Below, piece after piece: positions 37,022-44,566 of a DNA stretch of 51,534 nucleotides. Positions within the stretch are counted from its first letter, which is position 1; every line of letters starts with the position of its first letter. The DNA lies in contig NZ_WTVK01000040.1 in assembly GCF_012910805.1 (NCBI RefSeq), forward strand, positions 1-51,534, given 5' to 3'. Both the position numbers and the translations under genes were made by a program. Source of the stretch: Aromatoleum evansii (GTDB lineage: Bacteria > Pseudomonadota > Gammaproteobacteria > Burkholderiales > Rhodocyclaceae). The notes beneath the pieces were generated by a model. It was not told where the DNA came from. It saw only the letters and a list, made by a program, of their open reading frames with translations, and did not search any database.

Positions 37022-38205
37022 AAACCGTCGACCTGATCTACTTCAATGCCGGGGGCGGGCATCGCGCCACCGCCGTTGCCCTCGGCGCCGTGCTGCGAGA
37101 GCGCAAGCCGGATTGGCAGGTGCGGCTCGTAAATCTCTTCGAAGTCCTCGACCCACAGAACCGGTTTCGTGCCATCACCGGCAGCGCTCCGGAAGACTGG
37201 TACAACAAACGCCTGGCGCGCGGATGGACGATCGGCATGGCCCAGGAACTCAAGCTGCTGCAAACCTGCATCCGGCTCGCTCACGGCCCCCTCGTGAAGC
37301 AGCTCCAGCAACATTGGGCCCAAACCGAACCTGATTTGGTGGTTTCACTGGTCCCCAATTTCAATCGCGCGATGTTCGAGAGTGTTGCGTCAGCACTACC
37401 GGGCGTGCCCTATGTAACGGTGCTCACCGATCTCGCCGACGTTCCCCCGAATTTTTGGATCGAACCCGATCAGGCCCAGCATTTCATCTGCGGCACACCC
37501 AAGGCAGTCGAGCAGGCCCGCGCCCTGGGGCATGCCGATGAGCGCATTCATGCGACCTCGGGGATGATCATCCGGCCGGATTTCTATGAAGTGAGCGATT
37601 TCGACCGCGTTCGGGAGCTGCGCCGCCACAGACTCGACCCGTTGCGGCCGACGGGCATCGTCCTTTTCGGCGGCCATGGGTCGAAAGCGATGCTGGGCAT
37701 CGCGCGGAAGCTCGCCGAAACGACGCAACTGATCCTCGTCTGTGGCCACAACAAGTCACTCGCCCGCCAGCTACGCGCCTTGCCGCAGGGGGCTCCCAGG
37801 CTCGTCGTCGAATTCAGCCCGGACATCCCCTACTACATGCGACTCGCGGATTTCTTCATCGGCAAACCCGGTCCGGGGAGCATCAGCGAAGCCGTGCAGC
37901 AAGGCCTGCCTGTCATCATCGTGGACAACGCCTGGACCATGCCGCAGGAGCGCTATAACGCCGAGTGGGTTCGCGACAACCATCTCGGCATCGTCCACGG
38001 CAGCTTCCGCACGATCGACCGCGCCGTCGCCGAATTGTTGAGCCGACTCGAGGAGTTCCGCACCAGTGTGCGCCGCATCGACAATCGCGCCCTTTTCGAG
38101 GTGCCGGAGATCCTTCACGACATTCTCGATGACGCGAGCCGCATTCATTCCGATGAAGCGCAGGCCGCGTGCCATCCACCGCGATTCCTGCGCATACCGT
38201 CGTGA
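37018..38205 (+). CDS. MGDG-synthase-like (GT28) glycosyltransferase
   Basis: A 395-residue GT-B glycosyltransferase. The N-terminal YFNAGGGHRATAVALGAVL is the MGDG-synthase-type acceptor/glycine motif. The C-terminal donor site carries GKPGPGSISEAVQQGLPVIIV and a run of charged contacts. Relatives add galactose or glucose to diacylglycerol, replacing phospholipid, but this is inferred from family alone. It overlaps the HAD phosphatase by four bases. The pairing suggests a phosphatase that clears a phosphorylated product or acceptor. Confidence 0.75.
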   Translation: MKTVDLIYFNAGGGHRATAVALGAVLRERKPDWQVRLVNLFEVLDPQNRFRAITGSAPEDWYNKRLARGWTIGMAQELKLLQTCIRLAHGPLVKQLQQHWAQTEPDLVVSLVPNFNRAMFESVASALPGVPYVTVLTDLADVPPNFWIEPDQAQHFICGTPKAVEQARALGHADERIHATSGMIIRPDFYEVSDFDRVRELRRHRLDPLRPTGIVLFGGHGSKAMLGIARKLAETTQLILVCGHNKSLARQLRALPQGAPRLVVEFSPDIPYYMRLADFFIGKPGPGSISEAVQQGLPVIIVDNAWTMPQERYNAEWVRDNHLGIVHGSFRTIDRAVAELLSRLEEFRTSVRRIDNRALFEVPEILHDILDDASRIHSDEAQAACHPPRFLRIPS

Positions 38206-38355
38206 AGACGAAGGGCAGCATCAGCCCTCTCCCGTTCGGATCTGCTCGGTCACGAGATGGGTGAGCGAGCTATTCCACCAAGCCTGCGCCCAGATCATCG
38301 AGCAATGCCATAACCGCGACTCGGAGTAGATGGGGGAGACAAGGATGGCTGGAGT

Positions 38356-40200
38356 TCATCTTGCCGAACCCGGCGATCCTGCGCTTAGCGCGCCGGACTT
38401 CATTCCGTTCATGCTTTCCGCGCGTCCACGCAGCGGAATGATCTTGGCGTTGAGCTCCCGATGCAGGCCGCCGCTCGAAACCTTCGCGATCTTTTTCGCC
38501 GCAGCTGCGGCAATGGCGACTTCCTCCGGATCGCGGAAGCGGCCGGCGGTCACGATGACCTGACCGACCGCGATTGTCGTAAGCGGGAAGAAGGCGACAA
38601 ATCCGCGGCGATCCTCGCTGAAGAATCCGCCTTGTTCCAACTCGCGGGGATCGAACAGGGCTCGGGCCTCCCGGTTGAACTGCTCGACGATGCTTGCGCA
38701 GCGCTCCTTCCAGTCATCGCTCTGGAACAACACAACGAAATCGTCACCGCCGACATGGCCGACGAAGTCCAGGCTACGGGCGCAGCGGGCGGCAATCACC
38801 CGCGCGGCGAGCTTGATCATCTCGTCGCCGCGCCAATAGCCATACAGGTCGTTGTACGGCTTGAAGCTGTTGAGATCGAAATAGCAGGCCGCAAACGGTC
38901 GTCCAGCGTCCAGCAGGCGCCCAATATGCTCGGTCAGCGGAATGTTTCCGGGGAGCAGCGTGAGCGGATTGGCGTGGCGCGCCGCCTCGACCCGCAGTTC
39001 CGTAATCGCGCGCACGAGGCTCTCCCCGGTGGCGATGCCCGAGTATCGGCCGCCGGCCGTCACGATGAAACCGTCATGCAGATAGCGCTGATCCTCACCG
39101 GTCAGCACGTTTACGAGCGAATCGAGCGGCGCGTCCGCCTCGGCGCAGAGTGGTGCAGCATTCATGAACTGACTTACGGACAGTCGGCTCGACAATTCGC
39201 GGTGGAACGGATGGGTGTAGCGTTCGACGAAATCACGCCGATTTACGAGCCCCACGGGCCTTCTGTCGCTCACGACCGCGATCGCGTGCAGCGCAGGGTT
39301 GGCGTTGAAGATCCGCAAGAGTTCCCCGCAAGGCAGGTCGGGAGGAACGGAGGGCGCCTCGACGCGCAACCGCTCGACGCTGTATCCGACTCGACGTGGT
39401 GAATCCGTCGGAATGACCGCGATTTTCGGCGAGCGCAATACCGCCGCAACTGCATCGGCGAGCGCTGCCTCCGGTGAAGCAGACGGCCGCCCGATGCAGT
39501 AGCCCTGCGCATACTGGCACCCGAGGTCGCGCAACACGGCGAGTTCGCCGACGTCCTCGATGCCTTCAGCGACCAGGGGCGTGCCGAGCACGTCGGCGAG
39601 CCGCACGACGGCGCGAATCACTTCCACCTTGCGGGCGTCGCCTTGCAGGCCCTGCACGAAGAACCGATCCAGCTTGACGAGCTGCGGCCTCAGCTGCACC
39701 CAAAGGCGCAAGCTCGAACGGCCGTCACCGAAATCGTCGATCGCAAACGCGACGCCGTGCGCGCCGAGCACCTCCATCGCCCTCTGCAGCGCGGCGACGT
39801 TTTCGACTCGCTCGTGTTCGGTGAGCTCGAGTACGATTCGCGACGCTACGACGTCTGCAGCGGTGGCGGCCTGCAGCAGGATCGCGCCACCGTCGCGGGC
39901 AAGCTCCTCGATCGCGGGCGCGGATGCGTTCAGGAACAGACGCCCGGGAAGACCTAGCGTACCGAAGGCTGCGATCGCGCCGCAGCATGCCCGCTGCTCA
40001 AGCTCCACCATCCGTCCTTCGCGCTTCGCGAGCCGCAACAGCTCCTCAGGGGCGCGCAGCGGGCTGCCGGCGGGACCACGCATAAGGGCTTCGTAGCCGA
40101 AGACGCTGGCACCGCCGATGTCGGCGATGGGCTGAAACTCGAACTCGAGGGATGGCAGCTCGACGGCGGATGGGCCGGACCGGTTCGGTTCTGTTTGCAT
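38356..40200 (-). CDS. EAL-CBS-GGDDF cyclic-di-GMP protein
   Basis: A 614-residue cytoplasmic protein with an EAL phosphodiesterase domain (about 15-245), tandem CBS-like domains (about 270-410) and a C-terminal GGDEF-type domain. The EAL motif is at residues 37-39 and the LELTE, DDFGDG, VKLDR, VAEGIE and QGY motifs all look intact. The GGDEF site reads GGDDF (484-488) and the preceding DLNSFKPYND is altered, so the cyclase may be weak or regulatory. The ATG at 40200 avoids a proline-rich upstream frame. It lies 86 bases behind the chemoreceptor gene. Confidence 0.88.
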   Translation of the reverse strand: MQTEPNRSGPSAVELPSLEFEFQPIADIGGASVFGYEALMRGPAGSPLRAPEELLRLAKREGRMVELEQRACCGAIAAFGTLGLPGRLFLNASAPAIEELARDGGAILLQAATAADVVASRIVLELTEHERVENVAALQRAMEVLGAHGVAFAIDDFGDGRSSLRLWVQLRPQLVKLDRFFVQGLQGDARKVEVIRAVVRLADVLGTPLVAEGIEDVGELAVLRDLGCQYAQGYCIGRPSASPEAALADAVAAVLRSPKIAVIPTDSPRRVGYSVERLRVEAPSVPPDLPCGELLRIFNANPALHAIAVVSDRRPVGLVNRRDFVERYTHPFHRELSSRLSVSQFMNAAPLCAEADAPLDSLVNVLTGEDQRYLHDGFIVTAGGRYSGIATGESLVRAITELRVEAARHANPLTLLPGNIPLTEHIGRLLDAGRPFAACYFDLNSFKPYNDLYGYWRGDEMIKLAARVIAARCARSLDFVGHVGGDDFVVLFQSDDWKERCASIVEQFNREARALFDPRELEQGGFFSEDRRGFVAFFPLTTIAVGQVIVTAGRFRDPEEVAIAAAAAKKIAKVSSGGLHRELNAKIIPLRGRAESMNGMKSGALSAGSPGSAR

Positions 40201-40286
40201 GGCGACTCCGCATCCGTGGGGATGCGCTCTCTGTGAAGATTTGGTTACCCCGGGCCCGGGCGGCTTCGCGGACGTGCCCCGCCCAC

Positions 40287-42248
40287 TCACACCTTGAGGT
40301 CCACGACGGCCGTCCGCAGATTCCCGGAAAGCAGCAGCAGGTCGTCGATGGCCCCGCCAGTCTGCTGGGCCGTGAGGTGGTTCTCGCCCGCCATCGAAGA
40401 CATGTTCTCGATGCTGCGCGCGATCTCGTTGCTGGCTTGCGTCTGGGCCTGGGTCGCGTCGACGATCTCCGCAACGAGCGTTGCCGAACGGCTCACCTCC
40501 CCATGGATGGAATCCAGGGCTGCACGCATGTTCGCGAACACGGTCGCACTGGCGCCGACCCGGTCGCTGCCGTGGCGTATGCCGTCAACCGCGTGCCCGA
40601 TCCCGGCATGCATCTCCCGGATCGTCGCGGCGATCTCGCGCGTGGAGCTTCCCGTACGGTCCGCGAGCTTGCGCACTTCGTCGGCGACCACCGCAAACCC
40701 GCGTCCGACCTCACCGGCACGCGCGGCCTCGATTGCGGCATTGAGGGCGAGCAGGTTCGTCTGCTGGGCGATCTCGTCGATGACGCCGACGATCGTTTCG
40801 ACGGCGCGCGAGCGTTCCTCGAGCGCAAGGACTGCCGCAACGGCCTGCCCGATATCGTCGACGATGCGCTGCATCTCCGCCGCGCCGCGAATCGCGATCT
40901 CGCGTCCCTCGGAGGACAATGCGGCCGCTTGACCGACGATCCGACAAGTATCCTCGGCATGGGCAGCCACCTGCTGCACGCTCACCGCCAGTTCCTGCAC
41001 CGACGACGACGAGCGCGCGGCAGCGTCGCTCTGGCGCGCCGACGCCGAGGTCACCTTCGCAACCTGCTCGGTGAGCTCGCGCGCCGCCGATTGTGTTTCG
41101 CCCGCAGCGGCTGCCACCTCCCCGATCAGGCGCGCAAAGCTGTCGGCCATTGCATTGAAGCCGCTGCCCACCTGGCCGATCTCGTCATGCGTGCGGACTT
41201 CAACGCGCGCCCGCAGGTCGCCGTCCCGAACGGCGCGTGTGGCGCTGCCGAGTTCCCGGATCGAGCTCAGGATGGACACGTAAGCACCGGCAAACAGGTA
41301 AGCGATCAGTGCGACCGTGAGCGCGGACGCCACGACGATTGCGCGCAGCACGGCGCGCGCCTCATCGATGCGCGTCGCCAGCAATTGGTCGATCTTCGGC
41401 ACGAGAACGTCTGCCAGCGCCATCGAGGCATCGCGTGCCGCACTGCCGCGGGCGTGGAAATCGCTGGGTGATGAATCGAGTTCGATCGCATTGACGAGCT
41501 TTGTCGTCAGGTATTCCTGCAGGCCGAGCGTTGCGGCGTTCAGGTCGGAGAGCCGCGGTTCGAGCGCCTCACGCACGTGAGAAACGGATTCCCCGGTCTT
41601 TTCGACACTGCGGCCCATCCATGTGAGCAGCGGATCGAAACTCGCACGCATGACCCCGACTGCCTCGCGCTGCGAGCCGCTGATGCGCCCGCGTTCGAGG
41701 ATGCTCACGCCCAGATTGCGCGCCTCGCCGAGCATCTGTAGCAGGGGGACGAGTTGCTTGTCGAGGAGATCGACCGGCGCCTGCAACGCGACAACGTCGT
41801 TGAGGCCGAGGCCGCTGGCATCGACGACCGTCTCCCGCAGTAGGAACAGTCCGGCCAGGAGGGCCTCGCGCGCGGACTCCGCCGAATCGGCATCGCCCGC
41901 GGCGCGCGATGCGAACGCGTCCCACTGCCGCCGGAGCTCCTTGCCGGCCGCTCCTGCAAGGGGGTGCTCGAACACCGCCGCGTCTCCGCGCAACGGGGCA
42001 TTCGTCGCGATGTCGTGGTCCTGCACGTTACGGATCAGCGAGAGCAAGGGGAGCTGCAGCGCAAGGCCTTCGCGTTGCAGCTCGATCCGTTCGATCGACC
42101 CCAGCGCATCGCGCAGCACGAAGACCGCGAGCACGGCCAGGGGGATCGCGAAGAGGACAAAGGTCCCGAGCAGCTTTCCGCGAAAGCTCAGTCGGCCCGA
42201 AAGCCGAACGGCGGGATACAGGATAAGGTGCGACACAGGTTGCGACAC
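40287..42248 (-). CDS. Methyl-accepting chemotaxis protein
   Basis: A 653-residue chemoreceptor. A first helix (about 26-46) leads to a long periplasmic or helical sensor of about 275 residues, then a second helix (near 320-345), HAMP domain (about 345-400) and a long signalling coil. The signalling tip [23 protein letters not shown], seen as [20 protein letters not shown], is intact. The ligand is unknown. The start is GTG at 42248. Upstream at 42304-42315 is the CGTTACAGCCGG 12-mer shared with the GT4 gene and a TATAAC that could be the -10. Confidence 0.92.
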   Translation of the reverse strand: MSQPVSHLILYPAVRLSGRLSFRGKLLGTFVLFAIPLAVLAVFVLRDALGSIERIELQREGLALQLPLLSLIRNVQDHDIATNAPLRGDAAVFEHPLAGAAGKELRRQWDAFASRAAGDADSAESAREALLAGLFLLRETVVDASGLGLNDVVALQAPVDLLDKQLVPLLQMLGEARNLGVSILERGRISGSQREAVGVMRASFDPLLTWMGRSVEKTGESVSHVREALEPRLSDLNAATLGLQEYLTTKLVNAIELDSSPSDFHARGSAARDASMALADVLVPKIDQLLATRIDEARAVLRAIVVASALTVALIAYLFAGAYVSILSSIRELGSATRAVRDGDLRARVEVRTHDEIGQVGSGFNAMADSFARLIGEVAAAAGETQSAARELTEQVAKVTSASARQSDAAARSSSSVQELAVSVQQVAAHAEDTCRIVGQAAALSSEGREIAIRGAAEMQRIVDDIGQAVAAVLALEERSRAVETIVGVIDEIAQQTNLLALNAAIEAARAGEVGRGFAVVADEVRKLADRTGSSTREIAATIREMHAGIGHAVDGIRHGSDRVGASATVFANMRAALDSIHGEVSRSATLVAEIVDATQAQTQASNEIARSIENMSSMAGENHLTAQQTGGAIDDLLLLSGNLRTAVVDLKV

Positions 42249-42434
42249 GACGAAAGTTATAGAAGCAGAAGCGGGCGAGAATACCGCCGCATCGTGTCCG
42301 TCGCGTTACAGCCGGAAACAAATCATCCTTTCGGAGCCACTACGACCGTTCTGTTCCCGGTCGACGCGATGTGCCTGCCCGATGCCCCCTAACACGCATC
42401 CGTTCAAGGACGACAGGGCGGGCACACCGGCGCT
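42249..42434 (-). promoter_or_regulatory. Chemoreceptor upstream region
   Basis: A TATAAC hexamer lies just upstream of the receptor start on the minus strand without a good -35 partner. The CGTTACAGCCGG 12-mer at 42304-42315 (read CCGGCTGTAACG on the minus strand) is an alternative activator site. No sigma28-type chemotaxis promoter was seen. Confidence 0.3.
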
Positions 42435-43193
42435 TCAGTGCTTCTTGCTGCGCTTGCCCTTGGCGACGGCGGGCAGCCCATCCAGCAACGCCACGAGTTC
42501 TTCGTCGCTGCGCTCGCCTAGCAGGAACAAGCCAGCGCGCAGCACTTCGGACTTGCTCGACAATCGGCCGGTCTTGCCCAGCCGCTCACGTAGCGCCTTG
42601 ATGTGCCGATGCTCGCTCGCCGGCATCGAGAACGAGTCCCGCACCACTTTTTCCGGCTTCTCCTTCTTTGCGTCACTGACCTTTACCGCAACCGACTTCA
42701 CTGGGGCCGCCTTTACCGGTGCCTTTTTCGCAGCGATCTCGGCGGGTACCGTTGCGCTTGCACGTCCCGCGCCCGCCCTCTTCGTTACCTTGCCCTTGGT
42801 CGGCGCGGTCGGCTCGGCCGTCGCCGGTGCAGCAACGACCGCTTCCGCAGGTTTGACCTTGGGCACGGGCTTGCCGGACCGCGATCTGGCCGCAGGACGC
42901 CCAGCCGCCGCCGGGACAAGCTCCTTTGCCTTCGCCGTCTTGGCGGTCACCACCTTTGCCTTTACCGTCTTCATCTTCGCCACCTTGGCCGGTTGCGTAT
43001 TTTCCGCCTGCGCGGCAGTGGCTTCCTGCGTCCCGACTTCCGGTGCCGTTGCAACCGCTGCAGGCTGCTGCACCTTTTCCCGAAGTTCGCCAACAGCGGC
43101 CTGCACATCTTCGCGGAGGCGTTCGGTGATTGCAGCATCCTCCTGCTTGAGTGCAGCGCGCAGTGCTGTACGGGTCTTCGTGCTTGCGTTCAT
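42435..43193 (-). CDS. Lysine/alanine-rich protein with C-terminal ribbon-helix-helix domain
   Basis: A 252-residue protein in three parts. Residues 1-45 form a charged helical N terminus. Residues 46-182 are a disordered Ala/Lys/Pro/Val-rich linker of histone H1 type (VKAKVVTAKTAKAKE and KAPVKAAPVKS). Residues 183-240 are a ribbon-helix-helix-like domain (VRDSFSMP strand, helix to LRERLG, then SSKSEVLRAGLFLL). The tail ends in KGKRSKKH. The ATG overlaps the parA stop (ATGA), so the two are co-translated. By analogy with ParG-type partners it may bind DNA and the ParA. Confidence 0.75.
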   Translation of the reverse strand: MNASTKTRTALRAALKQEDAAITERLREDVQAAVGELREKVQQPAAVATAPEVGTQEATAAQAENTQPAKVAKMKTVKAKVVTAKTAKAKELVPAAAGRPAARSRSGKPVPKVKPAEAVVAAPATAEPTAPTKGKVTKRAGAGRASATVPAEIAAKKAPVKAAPVKSVAVKVSDAKKEKPEKVVRDSFSMPASEHRHIKALRERLGKTGRLSSKSEVLRAGLFLLGERSDEELVALLDGLPAVAKGKRSKKH

Positions 43194-43855
43194 TTCTTGC
43201 TCTCCAAGTGTTCGAGAACGGCTGATACGAGTTGATCGACTTCTTCCTGGGCAGCCGCGGCGGCGCGGCCGAGTTCATAAACCGAGGCTCCGAGAACCGC
43301 GCTCTGGGCGAAGGCGCTGCGTTGCGATAACGGAGCAGCGAGGACGGGAAGCGTGAAATCGCGCATCACCTCCAGAACGTCCGCGGCCAGCGAGGTGCGC
43401 ATCACCCGGTTGGGCAGCAGAACCCCCAGCAGGCCCCGCCGCTTTTCCATGCGCTGAAGGATCAGTTTCTCGATCGCGCGTGTCGACCACAGGTCCGTTG
43501 GGCTCGGCACAACCGGAACGACAGCCAGGTCGCACAGATCGAGCGCACCGACCGTATTGGGGTGCTCGATCGACGGTGGGCAGTCCAGCAGGATGAAATC
43601 GACATGCTGCACGAGCGATCGAAGGTCATGCCTCATCTCATCGAGGCCACCGCCCAGCCGCAGCATCCGCCCCGGAAACGGGGTTGCCGCCGGTGCCGAT
43701 TCCGCCCACCGCAAGGCGCTCTCCTGCGGATCCAGGTCGCAGACCGCGACCCGATAGCCGCGCAAGATCAAGCCGGCCGCGAGTTGCATCGTCACGGTTG
43801 TTTTTCCCGACCCACCCTTCTGCGATACCAAAGCGACGATGCTGCAGCCGTCCAT
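43190..43855 (-). CDS. parA: ParA-family ATPase
   Basis: A 221-residue deviant Walker ATPase. The loop VSQKGGSGKTTVTMQLA has both the signature Lys (K13) and the P-loop Lys (K18). The Walker A' region is DLDPQESALRWA and Walker B is ILLDCPPS. There is no N-terminal DNA-binding extension, as in short type Ib ParA, MinD-like cargo positioners and McdA. It is followed, overlapping, by the RHH/H1-like protein. A sigma70-like promoter lies immediately upstream. No ParB or parS was found nearby. Confidence 0.85.
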   Translation of the reverse strand: MDGCSIVALVSQKGGSGKTTVTMQLAAGLILRGYRVAVCDLDPQESALRWAESAPAATPFPGRMLRLGGGLDEMRHDLRSLVQHVDFILLDCPPSIEHPNTVGALDLCDLAVVPVVPSPTDLWSTRAIEKLILQRMEKRRGLLGVLLPNRVMRTSLAADVLEVMRDFTLPVLAAPLSQRSAFAQSAVLGASVYELGRAAAAAQEEVDQLVSAVLEHLESKK

Positions 43856-44268
43856 TCCGCACTCGTTTTACAGTAATACTTTATTATCGTATCGAGAAAT
43901 GGAAGTGGCAAGGGACGGAATCCCCTGCATCTTGGAATCGGATGCACCCGGGTGACGCCGCCCCCCAGGCGTCACAGACACGCAACGCCAGAGGCACATG
44001 ATCTTCTACACAATCCGGTTCGCATCCTCGCAAGGCGTTCTACGTCTGCGTCCATTTCCCCCTATGCCGGGAAAGGAAAAGCCGTCGCTCAATTCGCTCG
44101 GAAGAAGCTTCACATCGGACCATCAAGTTCACGAAACCGTAATACGCGGGGCAAAAAGACAGGCGTAAACTCCTGTTACCTTGTCGTGCTGGCGGCGGTG
44201 TGGCGAGTGCCTCGCATTTCACCGCACGCAACACATGAGAGCTCTTCGTGTCGCAAGGAGTAGCCCTA
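43856..44268. other. Intergenic region between parA and the 74-residue ORF
   Basis: These 413 bases carry the parA promoter at the left, and an 8-bp hairpin GTGACGCC/GGCGTCAC (43952-43959 and 43968-43975, loop 8). The remaining stretch to 44268 holds no ORF with a credible start and no clear repeat. Confidence 0.5.
43874..43911 (-). promoter_or_regulatory. parA promoter with overlapping palindrome
   Basis: On the minus strand TTGCCA (43911-43906) is separated by 17 bases from GATAAT (43888-43883); each hexamer matches the sigma70 consensus at five of six positions. The palindrome TAATA-CTT-TATTA (43874-43886) covers the -10 and the likely start point. This would let the RHH partner, or another repressor, control its own operon. 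Confidence 0.6.
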
Positions 44269-44493
44269 ATGCCCGAACAGCGTAGTTCGACCCAACACGG
44301 TCACCAAGCCCAAGCCATCGTCGACGGCACGGATTCTGCGTACAACTGGCCAGATGTCTCCCTCGCATATCGGCCATGGGCAACCAAGCCGAAGCGGACG
44401 ATCGCAGACTTGGTGGACGACCAGGACGCCCTGTCTGATTGGCGCCGAAACCTGGCCCGCTTACGCGCGAGCAGCGCCGACGATCCCACATAA
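44269..44493 (+). CDS. Small hypothetical protein (74 residues)
   Basis: A 74-residue protein (MPEQRSSTQHGHQ at the start, KRTIADLVDDQDALSDWRRN later) with a strong AAGGAG nine bases before its ATG. It is hydrophilic and without a signal peptide or membrane helix. I do not recognise a family. A GTG at 44248 would add seven residues but has no ribosome site. It is convergent with the 5'-nucleotidase gene. Confidence 0.55.
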   Translation: MPEQRSSTQHGHQAQAIVDGTDSAYNWPDVSLAYRPWATKPKRTIADLVDDQDALSDWRRNLARLRASSADDPT

Positions 44494-44516
44494 GCAACAT
44501 GCGTGACAGCGAATCC

Positions 44517-44552
44517 TGACGGCGGGCCGCCCCCAAATATGGCCCGCGGTCA
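44517..44552. terminator. Hairpin between convergent genes
   Basis: The arms TGACGGCGGGCC (44517-44528) and GGCCCGCGGTCA (44541-44552) pair at 11 of 12 positions around a 12-base loop. It lies between the small ORF and the 5'-nucleotidase stop and may end transcription from both sides, though there is no T-run. Confidence 0.5.
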
Positions 44553-44566
44553 GCGATCATGCAGAG

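Noticed and set aside
42249-42320. Sigma28 chemotaxis promoter for the receptor gene
   Set aside because: No TAAA-N15-GCCGATAA-like pair was found.
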